64,000 nucleotides of DNA from Hydractinia symbiolongicarpus (lineage: Eukaryota; Cnidaria; Hydrozoa; Anthoathecata; Hydractiniidae), in NCBI RefSeq assembly GCF_029227915.1, contig NC_079882.1:25487001-25551000 (forward strand), read 5' to 3'. The stretch's first letter is position 1. The number at the start of each line of letters is the position of its first letter. A program made the translations under genes and the position numbers. Of the stretch, positions 34,748 to 46,566 are shown one piece after another. The notes below the pieces were generated by a model, which saw only the letters and a list, made by a program, of their open reading frames with translations, was not told the DNA's origin and made no database searches.

Positions 34748-35769
34748 TCAGTAAAAGCGCAAGTGGAAATTGGATGAACCGTTGCTCCCACCGCTGGACA
34801 AAAACCTTCACAACTCTCGTAGCCAAATGCTTGTACAAGGAAACCGTGCGGCTAGAGCAACAGTGCAGCCACAGTGATCAGTGATCGCATGACCACCCAT
34901 CGACGACTGGGTGATGTGAGCCAATCCAAAAGCTTGATCGTATGCTTGCAGTGCTGGACCAGTGCGTGAAAAGAAGTGCCAGTGGTCAGAGGCAAGTATA
35001 TTCGGCAAGTGTCATCCGGTTTGGCAGCACATAAAAGAAAATAAACATAGTTAGTTCAAGTAAAATTGGAGACATTGCCACAGATGATAATGGGTGGGTG
35101 GGTGGGAGCTTCAAATCTGAGGAGCTTTAATCTCCAACAACCTCAGTTCTTTATGGCTAAATTGGACTGACCCATGTGTCATGTATTTATTGACTTGTAT
35201 TATTAAGCGAGGCAAAACAGATGCATGTTGACCTGGGGCAACTGAGACAATGCTCTAAGCAAATATAATCCAACATGGCTACCTATTAACTGAATCAGAA
35301 GTGCCTTATTCTTAACCTTACTTGAGGTACAGTACTAGGTCAGAGCCAGAGTGGTATCCATCATTATAAAAACAGCTAGAAGGTATACTGAAGTCACCAC
35401 AATTAACATGAGCTAAATATTCATTTAGCTCCATTTAATTGTCTTGGTTACTCAGTAAAAACACACTTATTAATCGAGAATATTGTATTATGGCACATTA
35501 TTGGTATACAACATCATACGCATGGAACACAATTTGTAAATTTGGGGAATGGATGGGGATGCCGGGTAAGAAAATAATTAAGTAAGGCAGAACAGATAAC
35601 GCATGCTGCTAGTAATCATAACAAGGTAATCACACCAAAATGCTTGCCCAAGGCAAAGAGGGTAATTTCCTAAGAGTATGCACGTTTTGGTTGCCCCTCA
35701 CAAGTTTATGTCCTCTTGGATCATAATATTGTGAACGGTTTCCAAGGCATGAACCAGATCTCTTCATGC

Positions 35770-36225
35770 ATGAATTACATACTCATATCCTCTATTCACG
35801 AGGTACATTTCACAACTAATAATACATTTACTTGTCACTTGTAATTAATGATTAATTATTTAGTTTATTAATTATATACTTATTTAATAATTTATTCTCA
35901 TGCATGAAGGACATTGTTTCTCTTCCACTTTAATCATGAAGGTACACTGCACTTCACTATAAACCGATAATCACATATGGTGTCTTCTGCATCCAATAAA
36001 CATGTGTTATCAATAATCATGAGCTAAAGGTGGAATGCACAAGCTGGTCCAGTATTTGCCCAGCGTGTGTTACCACATAATAATAATATCAGGATTCATA
36101 AAAGGGTGTGCCTCACCGTAATGATAATAAGTAATAATAATATCAAGTAATAATAAGATACACAAGCCTCACACACGCATCTGTCCAAATGTTATATGGC
36201 TGACGTAGGAAGCCCGACATCCCCA
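35770..36225. repeat. split direct repeat B1 of the YR element
   Basis: 456 bp, same length and orientation as 34292-34747, starting ATGAATTACATACTCATATC and ending GACATCCCCA. It lies next to the recombinase gene's 3' end. The equal length and high identity of the pair suggest a fairly recent insertion despite the frameshifts in the genes. Confidence 0.85.
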
Positions 36226-36503
36226 AATTTCCCCAAATTAGTGTGGGTATTGAAGGAAAAAGTCAGTCATTAAGAGTACCGGCTTATATGCGTCAACAAC
36301 ATACATACATACAAAGGAGCCTAGATACACGTAAAACTGTACAATAGCTATAAAAAGCAAATAACAGTCTATAGCCAAAATAAACACAAAGTCATAATAC
36401 TTGACATATATAAAATCTATATGACGACACGAATTGTGTATGTAACCACAGGACCTAGTCTAGCAATTATAATACAATAAATAACAAAGATCACTCTGTA
36501 AAT

Positions 36504-37436
36504 TTAAATGGATCGAATGTCCCACAACTTACGCACGCCACTGAGGTCGGCCATTTTAGAACACCACTGTGTTAACACTTTATTGGGAAGATGGATATAT
36601 CGACGATAACAGTCGCTGGACCACCGGCCTAAGATCTTAATGGCAGAGTCTGGAATACCGCAAGATGCTGCGGCAGAGGCCCCACCAACCCCAAAGCCAT
36701 GCGTATTGAGATCGGGCCCATTTACACCAACCTTCACAAAGGCAGAAACTAACTTCCTAGTAACAAATTCGCCGTTGGAGAGAACAAACCAAGGACCCTG
36801 ATGAGTACCTCGGTACACAAGAAATTGCGAGAAAGCCCTGACAGGACACAAATCACCCCTAATCCTCCCAAACCTAATTTGAAATGTTTTCCTAAAGGGA
36901 TCTGTTTTAGAATTTTTGATAGTCATATAAAGAGTATTGTTGCAAGGTGAGAAGCTAAACTCGGATGGGGAAAAGTGAATATTGCGATCAAAATTGGTTT
37001 TAGAAGGGCAAACATATTCCGAAACTCTTAACAGACCAAAGAAGGCAAACAAAAGGAAAAACATGAATTGTTGATAAATCTTAGCATTTCGTGTAGGTGG
37101 GTGGGCGTGATTGGCAGTCTCTGGCGCCTTACAACATTCTCAGTTCGCCGAATACCCCTCATTACGTAGTACAATTTTCCCATGTCAGATATCTTTACGG
37201 AAAATCCACAGATTAGACTTTGGTACTGTATCCCGCACAAGTACACCTTAATAGTAGCATATTTGACCCGACATAAAAGTGACATAGAGCTGAAGGTGGG
37301 ATTCAATGAGCGGAAACATTCGGATAGAGGCGTGGTGGCAAAACATTCTGTAGGATGAGAGTCCAGAACGGTAGGTAAGTCGGGTGTTTGGCGATAAAGC
37401 AGCATCGAAGAGGTAATTCATTGTCACACTAAGCAT
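36504..37436 (-). pseudogene. tyrosine recombinase of the YR retrotransposon, frameshifted and missing an active-site Arg
   Basis: Three overlapping minus-strand frames join into one recombinase: 37436-37248 (FDAALSPNTRLTYRSGLSSY, the N-terminal core-binding start), 37405-37028 (YATIKVYLCGIQ, MRGIRR, LPITPTHLHEMLRF) and 37064-36504 (LLFAFFGLLRVSEYV, NSKTDPFRK, CPVRAFSQFL, then LGRWSSDCYRRYI). The first catalytic Arg is in LLRVSE and the nucleophile Tyr candidate is in CYRRYI. The conserved HxxR box reads HGFG, so the second catalytic Arg appears replaced by Gly. At least two frame changes and that substitution indicate an inactive copy. Confidence 0.8.
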
Positions 37437-37924
37437 TCAGAGATTGACGAGGGGATAGGAGTAGGAAGCTCTTCGGCGTATGGGCACTGCTCTTTGAACT
37501 TTGCGACCTGTAAACGCGAAAGTAGGTCTGCATAAATATTAGAAGTGCCACAAATGTGGCGCATCAGCAAATTTATAATGTGATTTGCCGTAAAATAAAA
37601 CAACAAGCGAACAAGTTTCATGATGTGCTCACATTTGCACGAACCAGTACTCCATATGCGGACAATGGCCTCGTTGTCTGCAAAAATGATAACATGTGTA
37701 TCAGACCACTTCTCACCCCACGAATGTACCGCTATAACAACCGCAAGAAAGGTAATGCTGTAATTGTTGGTTTGTAAAAAGGGATGGAAAACCATTCCCC
37801 ATTGTAAAAACCGCCTAAACCACTCATGGAAGCATCTGTAAACATGTTTAAACTTTCTGATGTGAGGAATGATGTTTGGATGACCGCCACTACGTTCCAA
37901 CTGGGTAAAAAATTCAGCCACCAC
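37424..37924 (-). pseudogene. RNase H region of the YR retrotransposon
   Basis: A 166-codon frame with the RNase H and connector pattern of YR retroelements: a VVIAVHSWGEKWSDTHVIIF strand followed by ADNEAIVRIWS (catalytic Asp-Asn pair) and ending HICGTSNIYADLLSRLQ, where the last Asp is the final catalytic acid. It runs 3' into the recombinase and is separated from the RT frame at 38234 by ~300 bp of degraded sequence. Confidence 0.7.
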
Positions 37925-38233
37925 TCCTTGTGTCCTTGCGGGATTCCGATGTAACGGAGATGTGATCGTAAAGGCTACTTAGAGTAGTAGAAGGGTCAAT
38001 TAACCTGCGCAGAAAAATGCGACCACATTTGACAACTTTGCATGCAAAAGACAACAATCCTATGAGTGATAGTAGCTACTTTTTTGTGCATTTTTTCTTT
38101 CCTTTCCACACTCTTAGCAAGGATAAAATAGCATCAAATTTGTCCTGAGGTAAACGTATAACGAATTCAGTGGTATCAATTTCAATGCCTAAATAGGTCA
38201 GGACGCGGGATGGACCAACAATTTTTTCCGGGG

Positions 38234-38745
38234 CTAAAGGCAGTTAAAAACCTGCTGAATTAAATTGATGATATTTTGGCAGGCGGCTTGTGATGAATTA
38301 CCTGTAATTAAGTCATCTAGATAATGAAGTAGCTGCCGAATGGCAGCAAGGTACTGAAGAATCCAGTGAATTAGGTCCGCAAAGTGATTAAAAGTAAACG
38401 GTGACGACCGTCCACCGAAGGGAAGAACAACATTAAAAAATATATTCCTTGCCATTTGTAACCAAGGAGGTACCAGTCATCCGGGTGAACTGGGCATAAC
38501 CGGAAGGCATGTTTGATATCCAGTTGGGCTAGAAAGCAGTCTTGGCCAAGTTCACGTACCATATCAATGGCATCGTCAAATGATGAATATGTAACTGAAT
38601 AAGAGTCCTTAGAAATGCCACCGTTAACCGAGAATCCTTGTGGTGATGAGAGGTCTAAAATTACTCGGATGGAACCATCTTTTTTAGGCGCTGCACCCAA
38701 TGGGGAGCAATGAAAACTAGGGTACATAGCACCTCCAAAATTCAC
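38234..38745 (-). pseudogene. reverse transcriptase of the YR retrotransposon, frameshifted
   Basis: Two frames overlap at 38371-38455. The first has SPLGAAPKKDGSIRVILDLS and FLAQLDIKHAFRLCPVHPDD, the RT fingers and first catalytic Asp region. The second has NVVLPFGGRSSPFTFNHFAD and LLHYLDDLITG, where Y-L-D-D is the RT active site. The two must be joined by a frameshift near 38440. Sequence style matches DIRS/Ngaro RT rather than LTR or LINE RT. Confidence 0.8.
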
Positions 38746-38787
38746 GAGAGAATTTTTTTTATCTTCCGTCGTGGACCAACCCCTGGG

Positions 38788-39189
38788 CTAATAGACCGTG
38801 CCATAAAGTGTTATCAATACACTTGTCTTTTTAGTAAAAATAGTAAAGGTGCGATGACAAATCACATATTTCTTAACCTCGTCCCAAGGGGTTCTTGTCT
38901 TTTTGACATCGACGCCGGCGGTCTGAAGACAAGGATTCGTATTATTTCCTTCTACGTTGTGCACTTCACTTGTCAAAGCTAACTGGGCACACGAATTACT
39001 ACTATCAAATGTTGGACGATATAATGAAAATGATGTAGTAATCCCCAGCAACGTACACTTGGCACAAAACAAACCAACGAGGCCGTACTGACCGTTACAA
39101 GGTAAACCTTTTAAACAAAAGTGAAATGAGTTGTGTAGGCAGCAAAATGTTTTAATAGTGTAGCGACAATCAAACGACCAATATAACAA
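38788..39189 (-). pseudogene. gag-like upstream frame of the YR retrotransposon
   Basis: A 133-codon frame in the position expected for the 5' gene, ending just upstream of the RT. It has several cysteines (CLKGLPCNGQYG, FCAKCTLLG) and TPWDEVKKYVICHRTF. I do not recognise a defined domain. Placement, strand and codon context are the only reasons to assign it to the element. Confidence 0.35.
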
Positions 39190-39190
39190 T

Positions 39191-40549
39191 GAATGTCTTA
39201 GGTTTTTATCATAGCTCCGAAATAATTTTTAAGCTTTTCGAAATACTGAAGTAAAACGTGCTACGAATAAATACCCGACATTATGAAATTATGTAAAAAT
39301 GGCAATATTAAAATGTCAAATCTTTTACTTCGAGTTTTCAGAAACTTTCTAAACTCGAATTTGTTTTTATTTCAAGATTTAAGCGCAAATTTGAGAAATA
39401 TTTATCAGAAAAACACATTTTTTGTGTCCAAACCTCGACCCCAGGGCCTGTAACCTTTTTTGTTCATATTATTCATATCAAAAAATGCTACAGACCTTGG
39501 GATCGAGGTTGACAAATGTCCTGCAGAGTTATTAAAAAAATACCTATTATAACAGTTAAGTTGAACAAACTGTTACATTTTTTGAGCACTATCTTACAAC
39601 AATTAATATACCTGATAATTTTGGCGTAGATTTATTTATTCGACTCTAAATTTCACTTCATTTCAGGAATTTATTGAATATATTTATATGTTAATTTATT
39701 TTTCCACGGAAAACATGAAGACCGACGTAAAAGTTTAACGGATGGTCTTGATTGATGATCAAATTTAAGGAATCAAATTTAATTTAGGAAAAATTAAAGA
39801 ATTCTCTTGTGTTCGCCGCTTTTGTTCACGAGAAACGTTGGTCTACGAAATTTCAAAACATGGATTGAGCTTGTTAGATCGAGAATTAGCAAGTTCATTG
39901 TATTTTTTCGTCTCGAATCTGTTCTATTTTGATTTAAGGAAATAAAAAATAAATTTTTTGAAAGTATTAAACTAATACGATCCAATTTTTTTCAAAAATT
40001 TGTGAGATGTAATAAACTAGTAGTATTTAACTAGTAAAGGTAAATTTGTGCGGGCAGACCCCATAAGTTTGTTATTTCGAGCTAATATGATATTAAAATA
40101 AAGGTTAAAGAAAAATAACATCCAAATACTTGATATTGAATATCTAATATAATTATTTAGTAGTTGAAATACAGAATTACAATATTTACTCTAAATCAGC
40201 GTAATTGGAAAACATGCACTGCACCAATAAAACAGTCCCGAGCAATGAAAAGAAGTTAAAATTTACAGTTTCGTATTCAAAGAGAAAAGACTGTTGAAGT
40301 TGAAATTCACATATATATAATTCTAGGTAAATCAGAAGGAAAAAATCAGTGTTTATCGTTTTTTCAAAACAAAACAAAAAGAGCGAAGAATGACATTCCC
40401 CAATAATTTTCGCGAAAATTATTAATCCCCTTAACGTACACAAATAAAATTAACAAATAAAAAACACGATGCGTATACAAAAATATCAAACCAAAAAAAC
40501 ATACAAAAGGAATATTAAAATATATATAGTGCTACCGAATTAATTTTTT
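39191..40549. other. intergenic / 3' region of the palmitoyltransferase gene
   Basis: About 1.4 kb of AT-rich sequence between the truncated retroelement and the stop codon of the ZDHHC gene. It should include that gene's 3' UTR. Apart from short chance frames I see nothing. Confidence 0.4.
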
Positions 40550-40895
40550 TCAACCTGCTTTTTCATCACCTGAGCTTATAAGGTCCTGCATATCTAAAGA
40601 AACATGACGAGTTCTGTGCAACTCTGATGCATCAAACGCTACATCCTCTTCTTCATCATCATCATCACTTAAGGAACGACCTTTCCCTAAATAACCGTTC
40701 AGTTTAATATCTGCACTGTTTACAAAATGAGCGCCTGTGTATATAGCAGTGGGTTCTTCATAGTTTAACAGAACGTCACGCTCACTTGACATCAGTTGAC
40801 TGTCATCATCATCATCATAATCATTATGTATTAACAATCCAGTTGTTTCGTTGTGTTTTCGGAATGACGTGCGGTATGAATAACCATTACCCAAC
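40550..40895 (-). CDS. alternative long terminal exon of the DHHC gene
   Basis: After a TTATAG acceptor this exon also joins exon 41913-41787 in phase 2. It encodes [31 protein letters not shown] and a [14 protein letters not shown] acidic stretch before the stop. The opening GNGYSYR parallels GDGFGFPVR of the short exon, so the two look like a duplicated pair used alternatively. The acidic serine-rich tail is the counterpart of the cytosolic C-terminus in vertebrate relatives. Confidence 0.7.
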
Positions 40896-43800
40896 CTATA
40901 ACATGCTCAACATTTTTACGTTGCAATATCGACTGTTGAAAAATCTATAGAAAAACAGTTCCCTAAACATAACTCAATGAAATTTCCACGGTCCCTTAAC
41001 TGTTGATTTACGCAAAACAGAGTCGAGATTAAAAATTAGATTACACTCCATCGCAGATGGCAATTTTTCAGGGTTGCTAGGCGCTTTAGTTTCCACACCA
41101 TTAATTTTGCAAAGAACTTTGGAACTGTCGCCTCAGGTATATCAACACGTGCGAAACATTTATTTCAGTTTATTAGGACGATAGATTTTCAAAATTTCTC
41201 ACCTTTGCAGATATGAAAAAACTAAACAGAATTTTGTGTTGTTGAGGAGCGAACCGGGAAACCAAAGCCATCGCCCGGACTAAAAGAAAAATGGGAGATA
41301 ATTGCTAGAGGTGAATGTATTCGAAGGCTATAAAAACAAAGGGATGACAAGACACCTCTAACAATTTCTTCCAGATTTCCCTTTTTCAATTCTTTTATTT
41401 CAATTAGGGATAACTCATAAATCAAAAGTGTACGAACCGATCTTTAGATTTACAACACCCAACCTGCTCTAAACGTCAAATTCAAAAAATGTACCATTTG
41501 AGTATCATGGATCCCTAAAATCGCAAGCACTCCTGTGGGGCGCGAAGACAAAAAAACACTTCAATACTCTAAAAAATCAATGCGTTACGGCATGAAATTT
41601 CACACTCTCTCCCCCTAACGTTGAACTAACGTTTATCGTATACTTTCGATATGTGAGTCATCCTTTAATAATTTACAGTATCGCATTTAATTATAAAAAG
41701 TGATTAAAAAATTGTTTATCTATGTTAATCTTCTCTATAATTTCGTGGTTACGCCAGTGGTCACATGATAACGACTAAATACTTACGTGCTGAATATAGG
41801 CAAGAACCATTTCCATTTTTTGTTCCCAAAGACTTGCTTAAAATTGTTCATTCGTCCAAGATAGAAACCTTTTTTATCAGGCCCATGTTGAAATATTGGT
41901 GCACGAAACGATTCTAAAACGTAAAAAAAAAAAAAAAAAAATTGATTCAAAACGAAAAAGCATGTTAAGCAGACATGCTAAAGAAGACTATTAATCCAAA
42001 AAAGACTAAAATGCAAAACTCACCTAGAGTTGTTTTATTCGACAGGGTTAGGTATATATGAAAACCAAAGAGGGACCATAAACTAATCGAAAACATGGTC
42101 GAAACGAAAAAAAGAAATAACACATGCAAGTTACTATTCGCCTTCACGCTGTTACCCTACAAGATAGAAAGTGGAGAGGTTTAACGCTCGACAAAATTTA
42201 CATCATATCGAAAAAACGTAACACCACTTACCGACCAGAATTTAATAAAATATTTTAGCGAGGTTAATGCCACATACATCGTATAAGTTATCGAGTAGGA
42301 TAAAAATAGAATGAAGTATTTATAGTTTCCCCAGCCAACACAATTATTTATCCATGGGCAGTGATGGTCCATCTTTAAAACACACCTAAAACATAAAGTT
42401 TGAAGGTTGATCTACTGTTGACGATTTGCAATGAGAGTTTTGGTAAAGTTCAAATGACAATATCAAGAAAAAATTCAGCACAAATCTCTTTACCTCTGAC
42501 ACATGGAACAATGATGACTGCGGTCAGGTTTTATTAAATAGCATGGTTCACAAAACCGTATTGCTAAAAAAAAAAGATTGTCAAATATAAAATAGATTGT
42601 CAAAGAAGGCAGTCTTAAAAACTTAATTTTTAACTTTAATCTCCCCAGCCCCTAGCAACTTGCTTATAAAAACATAGCAAAGTTAATTCACAAGTTTATC
42701 AACTTACTTTTATTAACAGATAAGGTTACAATGGGTAACTCTTTTGCTAGCTCGGTAATAACTTCTTGTGGATTTTCCTATAAATATATGCACATTTTAC
42801 GCTTATTATTTTTGGTTTTTATCCACTTGGTTGGATATTAAAATGCAAAAAGGAAAATGTTTAGATTAGCAGTTTAGCGATAAACTTTAAAAGTTAATAT
42901 CTTTTTGCCCCTAAAGTTTGGCATTTTGTCTGAGCAATCATTCTGCACATCCCTTCTAAAAAGAACCAGTCTGTTGCATTTATTCATTTGTTCTCTTTCT
43001 TAACATGTCTGCAACAAGACAGTTATAAAAAGTCCTGTTATTTTTTATAGAACATATTCAGGGTAGTAAACTTACTGCATTTTCATATTTTTCTGCATCT
43101 TCAGATGATAAATAGAACTAGATGAAAACAAAAGCAGTACATTATAATAGCAGATGAAACTCTCCAACTCATAATATTGTCAATATTAATCTATACAAAC
43201 CTATAAGTTTTAGAACTGCTTTACATACCTGACTAGGTGTATATCCTGGAGATGACATTATAGCCTGCCAATAGCACACCATAAACATGAGAAAGAAAGG
43301 GTGGTAAAAAGCCAAATAGATACCTACAACAAAAATCAATTGTTGTTTAACAGGCCTTAAAAAATTTTTAACTGGTAAACAAAGAAGGCAAAGCAAACAT
43401 TACTTGAAATGGAAAAAACACTATATCAGTTAATCAGAATTGTTGGTATTTTGGCCATTCTAGGAAGTGTAAACAAGTGCATGTATTTGCTTAGGCATAA
43501 ACAGGCTAAAAGAAGGAATTCTTACATAGAGTTAATTTTATTTAATAACTGATAATTAGATTAAAAAAATTTGCTTTACCCTTTTCCCATGGATCAGTAA
43601 CATTATCTATAAAAGAATCAGAAGAGTCATAACATATAAATTTACAAGAAGTTAATTTTATTGTGGTAAACTAGTCCCAAATATGCAAATCACATTAAAT
43701 ATATTATATAGATGAATTATAATATGCCTAATTTAAATTTTTTGTACCACTGTTTGGCCTGTTTTACATACATTTAACGCAGTCCACAAACCCTCACAAC

Positions 43801-46219
43801 TGGTGTAGTGATTACAAGTGTTGTGATTTTAAAAATAAACAAGAAAGACTATTTAAAAAAATCTGTTTCACAGTACCACAAATAGGAAAAACAATAACAA
43901 AAAATTTTCTCATAGCCTACCACATAACTTTACGTAGCATCAAAAGCTTTGTTTAAATCTACAAAGGCAAAATAGAGATTCTTTCTTTTTCCTAAATACT
44001 TTTTCTGAAGCTGTCTAAGTGAAAGTATTGCATCTGTAGTGCCACACCTTGGAATAAAACCAAATTGTATCTTATATATATCAATTATTTCTCTAAGAAC
44101 TTATAAATTATTCTTTCAATAACTTTTATTACTTGATTAACCAACTCTAACCCTCTACAGTTAACTATTTCTAATGCATTACCCTTGCCCTTAAATAATT
44201 CACTATTACACTCAACTGTCAGCAACTCTGGATAACATTATCCTTTATAATCTGATTAGCAAGGCTTGTAATAAGCACAACTCAAGTATATCTAAACACT
44301 TTTACTATCTCTACAGCAACGTCTGATACTCCTGCAGCCTTGCCAATCTTCATTTTCCTAATAGCCTTCACTACCCGCTCTGTCTTGATCTGCACAACTG
44401 GCCCTTCTACAACATCATCATCAAGCAAATTAACCTCATCTCAAACAAACTTAGTGTTAAGCAACCACTGACTCATCCAAACTAACTTGAACACCTCATT
44501 GCACTGGTCTTCCTTCTTAAAACATTTGCAAATCTGTTTCTCTCTGCTTCTGATTTTGCCTTAAACACTGCTGTACGAGCAAGACGCTTAGTTTCTAAAT
44601 AAATATTCTTACTACCACCTGATTTCCACTTTCGAAACTTTCCTCTATTCCTTTATATACTGGTCAACCTTATACCACCACTACAGTACCACCTGATGAT
44701 CGGTCACTAATTATCTGTCATGTGGGTATATTTATTAGTGACAACTAATTGTTATTCCTTTTAATTTATAATTTTTAGGTTTCTAGGAATAAAATAAAGT
44801 GAAGCACACCCAACAAACACTTTCTTTGGAGTGCGAGTTCGTTCCATACTCGATCAATCTCCACCATTTTTCGAAATTTATTGTTACTATTAAAATATTT
44901 TCCATGATTGTAAATCATGCGAATTGTTACCTTCAGTATATCACTTTTATTAGTTTATTAGTTTTTCTCCACCATGCGTTATCAATCAGTGAACTGAATT
45001 GTATGGATATATAACATGCTCCCTTATACTATTGATTACGCACCTGCCTTTCAAAAGACTTTTAAAATAAATTAAATTTTAAAGGGGTTAAATTATATTA
45101 TAAAGAGAAACAATAGATACTTTGATTTGTGCAATTTAATCAAAAAACACAGGTTTCTTAAGTTAAAAATTAGTTGGGTTAACACCAAGAGATGAATTTA
45201 GCGCATTTCTAGGAGTCCCAGGTAGCATATTAACGAAAACTTTTGGGGCTTCGCCCCACAGTGCCCCCAGACCCCCGGCTGCTTTATCTCACTTGCCACA
45301 CTTGCTCATTATATTTGTGAAGTAAATATATATGACCGACGAAGGTTAAATTTCTTATTTTGATCCCTGACCTATATGCAATGTTATATGTGCTTTCAGT
45401 AGCGTCAAAACTTTCGTTTTTATTATATCTCTTTATTATATCTCTAAAATGATCTATTTTTGCATGTCAAAAACAATGGAGTTCATGTCCCACATGTGAC
45501 ACCTTCCCATTTAGGCAGTTTGTCTGATAAACTCTTCGTGCCATTAATAAAGCCCTTTTAACACCAATGGTTCAAAACTTTCTATAAAACCTGGCCCAAA
45601 TATATATTTCTTTAGTATTTGCAGTCGGAATATATAGCGTTTAGTTTGTTTTGGTTTAAGAACACATTTGCGGTGTTACAGATTCTTTTTTTTTTGAAAA
45701 AAGCTAAATTTTTGCTGGACATTTTCAACATGAACAAGCAACCAAACTCTGAAAAAAAATGGCGCAACTTAGACATGGATTTCCAGATAATCGTAAAGAA
45801 AGAAAAATAACCTCCTAAATAGGATATAATCTCCTAAATCGTCAAGGCCTAAGGCTGTTAAATATATTTTCTCCACAGGCTGTTAAAAAAAAAGCTGAAT
45901 TTATTTACCCAGCTAGCTAGATCTTTTACAGTTTTATACACCATAATAGCTAGCAGCTAGTTTTATTACCAAGAAGGGGATATAAGGGGGGGAAGGGGCA
46001 CAACAGCCAGTTTGATGACACTAATTATGCTAGTATAGCTGTATAGCAGGTGTTACAGCTTTTAGAAATGAATGGAGAAATCTTACCAACACATAAAATA
46101 ATAACGTAAGCGAAATATGACCAAACTGCTATTGCATTTATAATCACTACTGGAAACCAACCAAGCGGTTTATATATACAAGCGAGAACTTTTGATGCTT
46201 TGTTATTACTTCTCGTCAT
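40550..46219 (-). CDS. DHHC palmitoyltransferase, ZDHHC15/20 type
   Basis: Minus-strand exons 46219-46087, 43606-43580, 43323-43229, 43117-43076, 42777-42708, 42563-42494, 42385-42232, 42156-42024 and 41913-41787 are common. Either of two terminal exons then fits in phase: 41279-41222 (302 aa total) or 40895-40550 (398 aa). TM1 is in exon 1 ([20 protein letters not shown]), then a second helix ([16 protein letters not shown]). The cysteine-rich domain runs from about residue 123 with DHHC at 152-155 ([15 protein letters not shown]), followed by TM3 and TM4 ([20 protein letters not shown]). [20 protein letters not shown] precedes a PGDGFGFP motif, as in ZDHHC15/20. These enzymes S-acylate proteins at Golgi, endosome or plasma membrane. 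Intron 1 (43607-46086) is large and hosts a LINE relic. Confidence 0.92.
41222..41279 (-). CDS. alternative short terminal exon of the DHHC gene
   Basis: After a TTTTAG acceptor this exon joins exon 41913-41787 in phase 2. It encodes [19 protein letters not shown] and then TAG. It carries the GDG-F-P block that follows the last helix in ZDHHC15/20 proteins, then stops. Using it gives a 302-residue enzyme without an acidic tail. A competing exon at 40895-40550 begins with a similar LGNGYSY block. Confidence 0.65.
43930..44640 (-). pseudogene. non-LTR retrotransposon (LINE) reverse-transcriptase relic
   Basis: Minus-strand RT fragments in several frames: [15 protein letters not shown] near 44340-44390, [20 protein letters not shown] followed by [24 protein letters not shown] at 44085-43942, and upstream [20 protein letters not shown] near 44530-44600. 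These match the RT fingers and the first catalytic Asp region (FVDLNKAFD) of cnidarian RTE/Jockey-like LINEs. The frame is broken by stops and the YADD half is absent. It sits in the first intron of the palmitoyltransferase gene. Confidence 0.75.
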
Positions 46220-46315
46220 ATTAGCTCACTGATTCATTTGAAAACGTTTGACTTCCTATTTTAAATTCATTATGTTCAATCCAATCCAACAGTCCAAGCT
46301 CCGCTCTAATAAAAA

Positions 46316-46428
46316 CGGAGTGTATATTCGTACGCACTTTATTATAGTGCGTACGTATATGTTCATCCGCTATTCGTACGTAAAGTGCGTATTAATAGTG
46401 CGTAGCGCTATTCGTACGTAATATATGA
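46316..46428. repeat. left terminal inverted repeat of the MULE
   Basis: 113 bp with embedded short palindromes around CGTACGCAC and GTGCGTAC and around TAGCGCTA. It is the reverse complement of 49409-49521. Being about 100 bp 5' of the palmitoyltransferase ATG (46219), it lies in that gene's promoter or leader. Confidence 0.9.
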
Positions 46429-46566
46429 TACGATATTTACAATTGTTAAAGTGCGTACGCAACGACACGAGGTGGGAACAGTCAAGATAAACATAAAGAA
46501 CGCGAAGCTGATTGAATGGTATATGTCATTGTCAAATAAGTTTTACATTCTACAATTTACAATTTT

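Larger units (their letters stand above)
34292..39190 (-). mobile_element. tyrosine-recombinase retrotransposon (DIRS/Ngaro order), degenerate
   Basis: Read on the minus strand the order is a cysteine-containing gag-like remnant (39189-38788), reverse transcriptase (38745-38234), RNase H (37924-37424), tyrosine recombinase (37436-36504), then non-coding DNA with two 456-bp direct repeats (36225-35770 and 34747-34292) separated by 1022 bp. This is the RT-RH-YR order, and the repeat layout matches the B1-A2-B2 part of split direct repeats in Ngaro/PAT-type elements. No A1 copy was seen upstream, so the 5' end is probably truncated near 39190. All genes carry frameshifts. Confidence 0.8.
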
